A stretch of 41,484 nucleotides of DNA from contig JBOFFH010000030.1 of the NCBI GenBank assembly GCA_051648485.1, positions 1-41,484 of the forward strand, in the 5' to 3' direction. Numbering within the stretch: the first letter of the stretch is position 1; every line of letters starts with the position of its first letter. This stretch comes from JAGNZR01 sp051648485. GTDB taxonomy: Bacteria; Fusobacteriota; Fusobacteriia; Fusobacteriales; Fusobacteriaceae. The position numbers and the translations under genes are program-made. Shown here piece after piece: positions 8,125 through 15,325 of this stretch. Under the pieces are notes generated by a model, which saw nothing but the letters and a program-made list of their open reading frames with translations, was not told where the DNA came from and did no database searches.

Positions 8125-8150
8125 AAAAAAACCAGCTATTTGCTGGTTTA
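8125..8150 (-). terminator. second intrinsic terminator in the riboswitch leader
   Basis: On the minus strand an 8-bp perfect stem AAACCAGC/GCTGGTTT (8149-8142 with 8136-8129) with loop AAATA is followed by TTTT. It lies between the riboswitch terminator and the radical SAM RBS, so transcription must pass it to express the operon. Confidence 0.75.
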
Positions 8151-8185
8151 AGCACACAATATATAAAAAAATAGGGGTCGGAAAC

Positions 8186-8208
8186 AAAAAAGAGGACGTA
8201 GTGTCCCC
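8186..8208 (-). terminator. expression-platform terminator of the preQ1 riboswitch
   Basis: On the minus strand GGGGAC (8208-8203), loop ACTAC, GTCCTC (8197-8192), then six Ts (8191-8186). The 3' arm GTCCTC is also a perfect complement of GAGGAC at 8266-8261, which overlaps the aptamer P1 stem. This gives a ready antiterminator: ligand-bound aptamer frees the terminator (OFF), and ligand-free RNA could sequester it (ON). Confidence 0.75.
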
Positions 8209-8225
8209 TAAACTTTATTTCAAAG

Positions 8226-8262
8226 CCTAGTTTTTTATACATGGATGGTCAAACGAACATGT
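8226..8262 (-). promoter_or_regulatory. preQ1-I riboswitch aptamer
   Basis: Reading the minus strand from 8262: P1 5' arm ACATG, then TTCGTTTGACCATC, P1 3' arm CATGT, then the A-rich tail ATAAAAAACTAGG. This matches the preQ1-I class: UUC right after P1, a C just before the P1 3' arm, and the near-invariant AUAAAAAACUA tail, as in the B. subtilis queCDEF aptamer. The loop is two nucleotides longer than the B. subtilis form, and pseudoknot P2 pairing is imperfect by eye (G13 with the tail C is the likely ligand-flanking pair). It sits about 36 nt after the predicted transcription start and upstream of queL-yhhQ. Confidence 0.85.
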
Positions 8263-8304
8263 CCTCACAAAAGTGAGATTTTTTATATTCAATTTACAAA
8301 ATAT

Positions 8305-8333
8305 ATTATACATCATTTTCAAACTATTGTAAA
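8305..8333 (-). promoter_or_regulatory. promoter of the preQ1 riboswitch-queL-yhhQ operon
   Basis: TTTACA (8333-8328), 17-bp spacer, TATAAT (8310-8305) on the minus strand; transcription should begin near 8298. It starts immediately after the stop codon of the VanZ-like gene. A hairpin CTCAC-TTTT-GTGAG (8277-8264) follows in the leader just before the aptamer. Confidence 0.8.
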
Positions 8334-8337
8334 CTGT

Positions 8338-8778
8338 TTATAAGGTATTTGTTGAATGTTTTCTTTTTTTTAGCCAAACACTCCAAAATATTAATGCTAA
8401 AAATACTCCTATTGAATCCACAAAAACATCCCTGATCATACCAGATCTTCCAGGAATAAAAGTTTGATGAAATTCATCGCTACAAGCATAAAAAATAGCT
8501 ATTATTGGGCTATAAAATAGATATTTTTTAATTTCAAGATCATAAGTATATCTTAAAATTAAAATGGTAAGAATAAAATACTCTGTCATATGAGCAGTTT
8601 TTCTTATCGCTATAGATACTATATTTAAATATTCATCTTCAACTTTGACATTTAAAGAATTAAGTAATTTTAGCACCATTCCACTTTGTTCTGAAGATTC
8701 TTCCCCTGAACTGTGGGATAGAATAAAAATAATGCTCATCCATAAAAGTATGTATACTAAATTTTTATTAAATTTCAT
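8338..8778 (-). CDS. VanZ-like membrane protein
   Basis: A 146-aa protein with about four membrane segments and the VanZ-family signature: Arg59-Lys60-x2-His63-x2-Glu66-Tyr67 (RKTAHMTEY), DEFHQTFIPGR at 101-111, then Asp117 and Asp121 in RDVFVDSIG. VanZ proteins are best known for low-level teicoplanin resistance, but most homologues are of unknown role at the cell envelope. Residues 21-35 (SHSSGEESSEQS) match the usual loop after the first helix (FxxSxQxG-type). ATG at 8778 follows AAAGGAG. It is probably monocistronic. No terminator is visible before the downstream riboswitch promoter, so some read-through is possible. Confidence 0.85.
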   Translation of the reverse strand: MKFNKNLVYILLWMSIIFILSHSSGEESSEQSGMVLKLLNSLNVKVEDEYLNIVSIAIRKTAHMTEYFILTILILRYTYDLEIKKYLFYSPIIAIFYACSDEFHQTFIPGRSGMIRDVFVDSIGVFLALIFWSVWLKKRKHSTNTL

Positions 8779-8839
8779 GATCTAACTCCTTTATCATCAA
8801 TAAACTTCCATATATTATACTACTTTTTGTTTGAGAAAA

Positions 8840-8876
8840 AAAGAAAAAAGTTCTCAAGATGAGAACTTTTTTCTTT
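8840..8876. terminator. strong bidirectional terminator after asrC
   Basis: Perfect 17-bp stem (8840-8856 with 8860-8876; core AGTTCTCA/TGAGAACT) with a 3-nt loop AGA and A/T tracts on both sides. It ends the asrABC transcript, which runs on the minus strand. Confidence 0.92.
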
Positions 8877-8895
8877 AAAATATTAAATTTTATTA

Positions 8896-9969
8896 TTAAT
8901 GCCCACTTTTTTTATAATTTATGGGTGTAGATAACTCATATGCTTCTCCTGGACTCATATGTTCAGACATAGGTCTAACATTTATATTAGCTCTATACTC
9001 TGTTTCTGCCCAGTTAATTCTTTGAGCAACCATAGCTCCTGGATTAAGTTTAACTCCATCCAATATAATTTCTTTAAACTTTTGATAACCAGCTCTATCT
9101 ATTAAATGTCCACCATGTAAATACATAGGTTCATGGTGTAGCACATTAGCTGAGAACTTTTGCCAGTTTCCAAAGATTGCTAAAACTACTTCTTCTGTTA
9201 CCCAATTCACAAACATTTTACCCATTCTTGGATATTGTTTTCCTGTTCTTCCACCTATCATAATTCTATAAAGCTTTTCTTCTGGTCTTACCCATGCTGA
9301 AGATGGACAAGCTTCTACACATTCTCCACATCCTACACAACAGCAAGAATCTTTTTCTATTCTGTTGTTTACAAGTTTTAAAACTCTAGTTGCTGCATGG
9401 TCACAAACTTTAGCACATCTTCCGCAACCTATACATCTATCTTTTAAGTATATAGGTTTAGTTACTCCTATAACACCAAAATCACTAAAATGAGCTTTAG
9501 CACAGTCATTTGGACATCCTGAAACAGATGTTTTAATGTGATAGTGACTTGGAAATACTAAATTTTCTATTTTTTTAGACAGTTCATAAGTGTTGAAATT
9601 TGCTTTTACACAGTGAGAGTTTCCTATACAAGCCATGATATTTCTAGCTCCTATAGTTGGATAACCACCTTTTGTAACTTCCATGTCCAGTCCACAAGAA
9701 TCATTTTCAATCTCTTGGATATATGTTTCTAAATATTCATTTACTGCCGGTATATTTTCATATTTTATTCCGGGAGCATTAAGAGTTTGTCTTAACCCCA
9801 TATGGAAAGTTCCATTACCCCAAGTTTCTGCTATGTGTTGAATATCTTTTAAATATTTTGCTTCAATTAGTCCACCTGGAACACGCATTTGAAGCATAAA
9901 TTCTCCAGGAATTTTAGACTGACGGAAACAATTTAGTTTTACTTTAGTTATGTCGATATCATGATTCAC
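8896..9969 (-). CDS. asrC: anaerobic sulfite reductase subunit C (siroheme)
   Basis: The catalytic subunit of dissimilatory-type anaerobic sulfite reductase, which reduces sulfite to sulfide; 357 aa. The siroheme-[4Fe-4S] ligands are Cys114-x5-Cys120 (CIGNSHC) and Cys152-x3-Cys156 (SGCPNDC). A ferredoxin insert follows with two [4Fe-4S] motifs: Cys179-x2-Cys182-x2-Cys185-x3-Cys189 and Cys211-x2-Cys214-x2-Cys217-x3-Cys221. The N-terminal ferredoxin-like repeat holds the substrate-side TFHMGLRQTLN. The start is GTG at 9969 behind GGAGG. It is the last gene of asrABC, 11 bp after asrB, and ends at a strong terminator. Length and motifs match characterised AsrC. Confidence 0.95.
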   Translation of the reverse strand: MNHDIDITKVKLNCFRQSKIPGEFMLQMRVPGGLIEAKYLKDIQHIAETWGNGTFHMGLRQTLNAPGIKYENIPAVNEYLETYIQEIENDSCGLDMEVTKGGYPTIGARNIMACIGNSHCVKANFNTYELSKKIENLVFPSHYHIKTSVSGCPNDCAKAHFSDFGVIGVTKPIYLKDRCIGCGRCAKVCDHAATRVLKLVNNRIEKDSCCCVGCGECVEACPSSAWVRPEEKLYRIMIGGRTGKQYPRMGKMFVNWVTEEVVLAIFGNWQKFSANVLHHEPMYLHGGHLIDRAGYQKFKEIILDGVKLNPGAMVAQRINWAETEYRANINVRPMSEHMSPGEAYELSTPINYKKSGH

Positions 9970-9980
9970 AGTTTAACCTC

Positions 9981-10790
9981 CTAGTCAATTAGATATTTTG
10001 CTGATTCATAGTTAAATACAGGTCCTTCAAGGCAAACATATGTTTCATCTATTCTACAATGTCCACATTTTCCAACAGCACAAGACATTTTTCTTTCAAA
10101 AGATACCCAAATATTTTTTTCAGGTACTCCAAGTTTTAAAAATTCAAGAGCTGTATATTTCATCATCATAGGAGGTCCAACTAAAATCACTTCTAAATCG
10201 TCAAAAGTATTTTCTGCCATTTTAAGTTGTGGAACATATTTAGTTACAAGTCCTACACGCTCTCCATCTATTTCAGAACCCTTATCTACTGTTAAAATCG
10301 TAGGGAATTTTTCTTGCCATTCTACAATTTCATTCTCGAACAAGATAGACTTTTTATCTTTGAATCCAAAAAGAAGTTCCATAGACTTTACTGAAGTTGG
10401 ACTATTAAATACATGTTTTATAAGGCTTCTTACAGGAGCTAGTCCTGAACCACCAGTTACAATAACTAATTTTTTATTCTCATAATTTTTAAAATCAAAT
10501 CCTTTTCCATAAGGTCCTCTCATAGGTACAAGATCTCCTGGATAAAGATTGAATATCTCATCTGTTACAATTCCAACTTTTCTTATAAGAAACTCTGCCC
10601 ATCCCTCTTCTGCTGAGAAATTAGTTACAGAGATTGGACACTCTCCAACTTTAGGTAGAGAAAGTTGCATAAATTGACCAAACTGAATTTTTTCTGCTTC
10701 AGGATATTCTACACGGAATAGATACTCTAAATCAGTCATCTTTTTTACATCTAACAATTTATAAGGAGTAGGCATTATTATATTTTGCAT
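9981..10790 (-). CDS. asrB: anaerobic sulfite reductase subunit B (FAD/NAD, 2Fe-2S)
   Basis: A 269-aa electron-transfer subunit of the ferredoxin-NADP reductase / dihydroorotate dehydrogenase electron-transfer type. The N-terminal FAD-binding barrel includes PGDLVPMRGPYGKGF; a nucleotide-binding half follows with VTGGSGLAPVRSL and VILVGPPMMM; and the C-terminus has a 2Fe-2S motif Cys237-x4-Cys242-x2-Cys245-x7-Cys253 (SCAVGKCGHC onward). It passes electrons from NAD(P)H to AsrA/AsrC. Its ATG overlaps the asrA stop by one base (TAATG), so the two are translationally coupled. Confidence 0.94.
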   Translation of the reverse strand: MQNIIMPTPYKLLDVKKMTDLEYLFRVEYPEAEKIQFGQFMQLSLPKVGECPISVTNFSAEEGWAEFLIRKVGIVTDEIFNLYPGDLVPMRGPYGKGFDFKNYENKKLVIVTGGSGLAPVRSLIKHVFNSPTSVKSMELLFGFKDKKSILFENEIVEWQEKFPTILTVDKGSEIDGERVGLVTKYVPQLKMAENTFDDLEVILVGPPMMMKYTALEFLKLGVPEKNIWVSFERKMSCAVGKCGHCRIDETYVCLEGPVFNYESAKYLID

Positions 10791-11827
10791 TACTTCTCAC
10801 CTCCAACAATTTTATCCACTTCATCTGCCAATTTATTTACTGTAGTAGAGAACGATATAAATACTGGACATTTATCATCACATCTTCCACATCCAACGCA
10901 CATATGATTATTTTCAAATCTCTTTTTAAAATCATGAATCTTATGCATTACTTTAAATCTCATACGCTCTCCACCAGTTCTTCTGAATGAGTGATCTCCA
11001 GCCATATCTGTGTATCCATTAACATGACAAGATGCCGTTATTCTTCTACGTTCTCCAGCATTTGAGTCTGTTGAGTATTGAGTATCATAAGTTGTAAAAC
11101 AAGTACAAGTAGAACAAGCTATAGTACAGCTACCACACATTAAACAACGCTTATCAAACTCTTTCCACATATCTAAAGATTTAACTGCTTGTTGAACATC
11201 TTTATTTGTTATATTAGGAATTCTTACTGTTCTCTCATTTTCAACTATAGGAGCCACTTTAAAATCTACCTCTACATTTCCTAAGAAAACATTATCAAAA
11301 CTAGGATCTTTAGTTTCAATCATAACATGATCATTTTCAAAATTTATTCCAAAAGCATACTCATCAGCAGATCCTGTTCCCATAGAAGCACAGAAACAAG
11401 TATCCCATCCTTTCTCTGGACAGCCCATAAGTACAAATTTAATTTTATCTCTCATTCTTTTATAGTAAGAATCCTCAAAACCTCCATTAGTAAGGTAAAT
11501 GTCATCTTGTCTTTTTATTGAGTTAATGTCACAAGCTCTCGCAAAAATAAGTATTGGTCTATCGTCTACTATTTTACTTTCTCTGTAATCAGCATCTGCA
11601 AAATACAAGATTGTTTCTGTAATGGGTCTAATTACTTCTTTAGCAGAATAATCAGATTTTTTGTTACTAACTATTTCCTTAGCTGAATGTACTCTGTCAT
11701 ATCTAATAACATCTGTATCAGAATATCTTCCTTGTTTAGGGAATCTCTTTGGAGCATAAATTTTATAGTTTTTACTAAGCTCTTGAATAATAATATCAAA
11801 TTTGTCTGCGGTAATATTGTATCCCAT
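10790..11827 (-). CDS. asrA: anaerobic sulfite reductase subunit A (ferredoxin-like)
   Basis: A 345-aa iron-sulfur electron carrier, first gene of asrABC. The cysteine-rich region CLMCGSCTIACSTCTC lies at about residues 228-245, and a second motif Cys310-x2-Cys313-x2-Cys316-x3-Cys320-Pro is near the C-terminus. These are two [4Fe-4S] sites of the 4Fe-4S ferredoxin type found in AsrA and in HydG/HdrC-like subunits. The N-terminal half includes ILIFARACDINSIKRQD, typical of AsrA. ATG at 11827 has TAGGAGG. Transcription starts from the promoter at 11876-11904. It is cytoplasmic and acts with AsrB and AsrC. Confidence 0.94.
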   Translation of the reverse strand: MGYNITADKFDIIIQELSKNYKIYAPKRFPKQGRYSDTDVIRYDRVHSAKEIVSNKKSDYSAKEVIRPITETILYFADADYRESKIVDDRPILIFARACDINSIKRQDDIYLTNGGFEDSYYKRMRDKIKFVLMGCPEKGWDTCFCASMGTGSADEYAFGINFENDHVMIETKDPSFDNVFLGNVEVDFKVAPIVENERTVRIPNITNKDVQQAVKSLDMWKEFDKRCLMCGSCTIACSTCTCFTTYDTQYSTDSNAGERRRITASCHVNGYTDMAGDHSFRRTGGERMRFKVMHKIHDFKKRFENNHMCVGCGRCDDKCPVFISFSTTVNKLADEVDKIVGGEK

Positions 11828-11875
11828 TGTTTCCTCCTAATTGATTTTGAAGATTTTTCACTTCTTATATTCAAT

Positions 11876-11904
11876 ATGATACACCTACTTCAATAAATAG
11901 TCAA
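11876..11904 (-). promoter_or_regulatory. asrABC promoter
   Basis: TTGACT (11904-11899), 17-bp spacer, TATCAT (11881-11876) on the minus strand, about 50 bp before the asrA start. It diverges from the promoter at 11984-12012. Confidence 0.7.
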
Positions 11905-11916
11905 CACTTTTATGAA

Positions 11917-11978
11917 CATTCATTCAACTCTTTAAAAATTAATTTTATCATCAAAAATATTTTAAACATATGTTCAAC
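11917..11978. promoter_or_regulatory. candidate shared operator between asrABC and the second reductase
   Basis: Two 12-bp direct repeats, CATTCATTCAAC (11917-11928) and CATATGTTCAAC (11967-11978), are identical at nine positions and start 50 bp apart, about five helical turns. The first overlaps an inverted repeat ATGAA-CA-TTCAT (11912-11923) and the second a perfect palindrome AACATATGTT (11965-11974). They flank an A/T-rich stretch between the two divergent promoters. A redox- or sulfite-responsive regulator binding here is inference. Confidence 0.4.
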
Positions 11979-11983
11979 TTCGA

Positions 11984-12012
11984 TTGACTTTGACTTTAAA
12001 AATTTGTATAAT
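11984..12012 (+). promoter_or_regulatory. promoter of the divergent siroheme reductase
   Basis: TTGACT (11984-11989), 17-bp spacer, TATAAT (12007-12012), about 58 bp before the ATG at 12070, which has an AGGAGGAG RBS. The -35 hexamer is repeated partly in tandem (TTGACTTTGACTTT). Confidence 0.75.
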
Positions 12013-12069
12013 TATATGGTAATTTGGTTATTTTAAGAAAAAATTGAGATTTTATCTATAGGAGGAGTT

Positions 12070-13707
12070 ATGGAAAAAAATATTTTAACTAAGCTAGAAC
12101 AGATTGGAAAAGAATACAATGAACTTCAAGAAGGAATTGAACAGTATGTTGTAAATAATATGTCTTATTCTGAACTTAAGGGAAAAGGTTCTAAATTTGG
12201 AATATATGAGCAAAAAGGTAAAACTATGATGCTGAGATTAAAAGCTGTAGGTGGAGAACTTTCAACTACTAATCTTAAAGATTTAGAAGAGATTATGAAG
12301 GAGCAAGAGGTTCCTTATATACATCTTTCTACTCGTCAAAACTATCAGCTTCATGAGGTTAAGTTTGAAAATGTAAAATCTTCTATTGAAGCTTTTAATA
12401 AAAAAGGGATGTATTTTAGAGGTGGAGGTGGAAACACTTTCCGTAGTATTTTAGTTTCTACATACACAGGAATAAGTAAAAAAAATACTTTTGATGTTAT
12501 GCCTTATGCTAGAATGGTTGAAAATGAAATTTTCTTTTATGACAAAGCTTTTGATTTTGGAAGAAAATTAAAGATTGGATTTGCCAACAACTCAGAAGAT
12601 GAATTTGTGGTTTCTATTCAGGATTTAGGATTTTTAGCTAGAGAAATTAATGGAAAAAGAGGATTTAAAGTTTATACTGGTGGAGGTATGGGTAGAGGTA
12701 GTAGACTTGGATATGTTCTTTTAGATTTTTTACCAGAAGAGGATTTACTTAAAGCAGTTAAAACTATCATCGATATTTTCCATGAGCATGGAGATCGTGT
12801 AAAGCGTATGCAGGCTAGACTTAGATTCTTAGTTGAAAAAATGGGAATTGAAGATTTCCGTAAAATGTTTTTAGATTATTTCAACAAAGATAACACGGTG
12901 AATGCTAAAATTTCAGATATCCCTTACGAAGAAAAAATTCAACTTTTAAAAAAGTTTGAAATCGAATCTGAGACTTCAAGTTTTGGTGAATGGAAAAATC
13001 TTTGTGTAAAAGAAACTCGTTTTAAAGATGTTGTTTCAGTTGTGTTGTATGTAAAAAATGGAGATTTAACTTTAGAAAAATTAGGTAAATTAAACCATCT
13101 TTTGATGGAGATAGGTGCTAAATCTGTAAGAGCCACTATCAATCAAAATTTAGTTATTCCTCTTGTAGATACTTCAGCTCTTCCATTTATATACAACTAT
13201 ATAAATGTTGAGATTCCTGAAATAGTGACTGAATCTATTTCTAATAGAGGACAATTGAGAACTTGTGTAGGTTCTAAAATTTGTATGATAGGAATTCAAG
13301 ATTCTATGAGCATAGCTGATTCAATTGCAATAGAATTGGATAACTTGGCAGATGAGTTCCCAGAATACAGAGGTGTTTTATTGAAAGAAGCTAAAAATAT
13401 TCGTATTTCTGGATGTGGAAGTATGTGTGCAGGTATTCCTATTGCACCTTTAGGTTTTACTGGAATGAAAAAGTTAATAGATGGAAAACTGACAGATGCT
13501 ATGCAAGTGTACATTGGTGGAATTTTAAATGAAAGTACAGAAGCATTGTCTTTAGAATTACCTAATACAGTTATACCATTAGAAGAGCTTCCATTATACG
13601 TAAAAAATATTTTCAAAGATTATCTAAAAGTTTTCATAAACTACAATATGAATTTTACAACTTATATGTATGAAAAAAGAAAAAAATTAGAAGTCTCTGC
13701 AAAATAA
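12070..13707 (+). CDS. ferredoxin-type nitrite/sulfite reductase (siroheme, 4Fe-4S)
   Basis: A 545-aa hemoprotein of the NirA/CysI family with two ferredoxin-like half domains. Visible signatures: STRQNYQLHEV (about residue 87) and the FRGGGGNTFRSI siroheme region (about 116-127), then the [4Fe-4S]/siroheme ligands Cys399-x5-Cys405 and Cys449-x3-Cys453. It is a six-electron reductase of sulfite or nitrite; which one cannot be settled by sequence. The second cluster motif reads SGCGSMCAG rather than the common SGCPNxCG, so the Pro-Asn pair is absent. It is monocistronic, divergent from asrABC, and closed by a terminator. The adjacency to asrABC favours sulfite as substrate, which is inference. 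Confidence 0.88.
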   Translation: MEKNILTKLEQIGKEYNELQEGIEQYVVNNMSYSELKGKGSKFGIYEQKGKTMMLRLKAVGGELSTTNLKDLEEIMKEQEVPYIHLSTRQNYQLHEVKFENVKSSIEAFNKKGMYFRGGGGNTFRSILVSTYTGISKKNTFDVMPYARMVENEIFFYDKAFDFGRKLKIGFANNSEDEFVVSIQDLGFLAREINGKRGFKVYTGGGMGRGSRLGYVLLDFLPEEDLLKAVKTIIDIFHEHGDRVKRMQARLRFLVEKMGIEDFRKMFLDYFNKDNTVNAKISDIPYEEKIQLLKKFEIESETSSFGEWKNLCVKETRFKDVVSVVLYVKNGDLTLEKLGKLNHLLMEIGAKSVRATINQNLVIPLVDTSALPFIYNYINVEIPEIVTESISNRGQLRTCVGSKICMIGIQDSMSIADSIAIELDNLADEFPEYRGVLLKEAKNIRISGCGSMCAGIPIAPLGFTGMKKLIDGKLTDAMQVYIGGILNESTEALSLELPNTVIPLEELPLYVKNIFKDYLKVFINYNMNFTTYMYEKRKKLEVSAK

Positions 13708-13721
13708 TAACTTTATAATTC

Positions 13722-13757
13722 AAAAAGGACAGTGCTTTTTAGCAGTTGTCCTTTTTT
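13722..13757. terminator. bidirectional terminator
   Basis: 10-bp stem AAAAAGGACA/TGTCCTTTTT (13722-13731 with 13747-13756) with an inner TGCT/AGCA helix. It ends the reductase gene (+) and overlaps the stop codon of the last polysaccharide-locus gene (-). Confidence 0.88.
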
Positions 13758-15240
13758 AGTTTTTAATATTCACTCTAAAATCTTTATTCAGTAAAAATAC
13801 CGCATAAGAAACAATAGCTGTTACAACAAGTATCAAAAAACCACTTATAATAAAATCAATCCAACTATTGATTGAATCTATTAACTTTATTTTTTTAAGC
13901 AAAAAATTTAATATCAAAAACACTGTTAAACTTGAAATTATATTTTTAGAAAAATCTTTTATATAATCATAAGCTGATTTTTCAAAACATCTTTTAAAAG
14001 TTAAAATAGGTTTTAAAAACAAAATGACAACTACATTTGAAGCTAAAGTACCTATTAAAACGCCATTTAATCCCATTCTTTGGACCAATATAAGGGAAAG
14101 TATTAAATTTATTGCTGCTTCCAAAGCAGGAGCATACGTATCATCAAAAAAACCTGAATTGGTTTTAAATATTTCAATCGGACCTCTTGTAACCTGTATA
14201 AAAAAATTTATAAGAATTAATATTACCGTTAATTCTGGTAATAAATAAGTATCGCCTAACCATAGTTTTACAAAAGGATTTATTAATATATAGGTACAAA
14301 AAATTAGGATTGTGCTTATAAATGTATAAATAATATAAATTTTTTTCCAATATTCATAAATTTTATCTTTATTATTTGTATTTTCTGCTATAAATTTTCC
14401 TATGATGGGTATAATTATGGGTGTTCCTATATTTATTATTGTCATAATTAATTGAATTACTATCAGATAACTTGAATAGATACCAACTATTGATAACGAG
14501 ATAAATTTTGACAAAACTATAAAATCAGTATTAAAAACTACTAAACCACCTATTTTATGCCAAAATAAATTTTTTATATCTTTCAATATTCCTTTGTCTT
14601 TTTCTTTTACTTGTTTTATCCACGAATACTTTTTTTCATAATATTTTCTAAAAAAATAATACTTATATATATTTTCTAATATCATAATCATTATAAAAAC
14701 AGAAAATGAGTTAGTATAGATGATTAAAATTATCTGTAAAATTTTAAATCCTATATTCCCAAATCCCTCTATTTTTCTAACAAAATTATATTCTTGATCT
14801 GCAGTAAAAAGAATAGAATATTTAGCAAACAAATAACCTATAGAAGTATTAATAATATATAAACTCCAATATAGATATAAATAATACCCAAAGTTATTTT
14901 CTTTTATAAAATAAGGAATTGTAAAGTTTAGAATTATTCCCGAAACAAATATAAAAAGTGCTACCTTTTTATAAAAATAATCAATAGTTGATATTACTAT
15001 ATTTATTCTCTCGTTATTTTTTTGAGATAATGGCTCATATAAAGCATATGTAGAGGCTGTTCCTATTCCTAATTCTGCCAAACTTAAATATGCTATAAGT
15101 TGTGAAAAAAGTCTCATCAAACCGAGAGTTTCTGACCCCATATATTTACTGAAATATTTATTAGAAAGAAAACCTAGAATACCTGCAAAGAGTGTTATAA
15201 ATAAATTCAATTTTATATTATTAAAAGTTTTTTTAGACAT
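13756..15240 (-). CDS. polysaccharide flippase, Wzx-like (third in locus)
   Basis: A 494-aa protein with 12-14 hydrophobic segments, of the MATE/MVF-type polysaccharide export superfamily. Its N-terminus (FITLFAGILGFLSNKYFSKY, then GSETLGLMRLFSQL) and the segment LNGVLIGTLASNVVV near residue 395 fit O-unit flippases that move undecaprenyl-linked oligosaccharides across the inner membrane. It is more distant from the two other flippases here than they are from each other. It is the final gene of the locus; its ATG overlaps the stop of a 30-codon ORF, and its stop overlaps the terminator at 13722-13757. Substrate unknown. Confidence 0.85.
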   Translation of the reverse strand: MSKKTFNNIKLNLFITLFAGILGFLSNKYFSKYMGSETLGLMRLFSQLIAYLSLAELGIGTASTYALYEPLSQKNNERINIVISTIDYFYKKVALFIFVSGIILNFTIPYFIKENNFGYYLYLYWSLYIINTSIGYLFAKYSILFTADQEYNFVRKIEGFGNIGFKILQIILIIYTNSFSVFIMIMILENIYKYYFFRKYYEKKYSWIKQVKEKDKGILKDIKNLFWHKIGGLVVFNTDFIVLSKFISLSIVGIYSSYLIVIQLIMTIINIGTPIIIPIIGKFIAENTNNKDKIYEYWKKIYIIYTFISTILIFCTYILINPFVKLWLGDTYLLPELTVILILINFFIQVTRGPIEIFKTNSGFFDDTYAPALEAAINLILSLILVQRMGLNGVLIGTLASNVVVILFLKPILTFKRCFEKSAYDYIKDFSKNIISSLTVFLILNFLLKKIKLIDSINSWIDFIISGFLILVVTAIVSYAVFLLNKDFRVNIKN

Positions 15241-15325
15241 TTATATACTCTTCCATAGATACTTTTTTACCAAAATTTTTAAATATTTGTCCGGATTCTC
15301 CAGCTATCATTAATAATATTAGCAT
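15233..15325 (-). CDS. 30-codon ORF coupled between two flippase genes
   Basis: An ATG at 15325 overlaps the stop of the upstream flippase (ATGCTAA), has AGGAG seven bases before it, and reads 30 codons to a stop at 15233-15235 inside the start of the next flippase. The peptide begins MLILLMIAGESGQIFKNFGK and ends SMEEYINV. It may be a real small protein, a coupling leader that keeps ribosomes moving between the two flippases, or the remnant of a deleted gene. The sequence is not recognised. Confidence 0.35.
   Translation of the reverse strand: MLILLMIAGESGQIFKNFGKKVSMEEYINV

Noticed and set aside
8264..8277. Hairpin CTCAC-TTTT-GTGAG as a terminator for the VanZ-like gene
   Set aside because: No U-tract follows, and it lies downstream of the new promoter; it is better seen as part of the riboswitch leader.
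13296..13616. 106-aa minus-strand reading frame inside the siroheme reductase gene
   Set aside because: It is antisense to conserved motifs (including the Cys449-Cys453 cluster) and has no RBS or homology; a shadow of the real gene.
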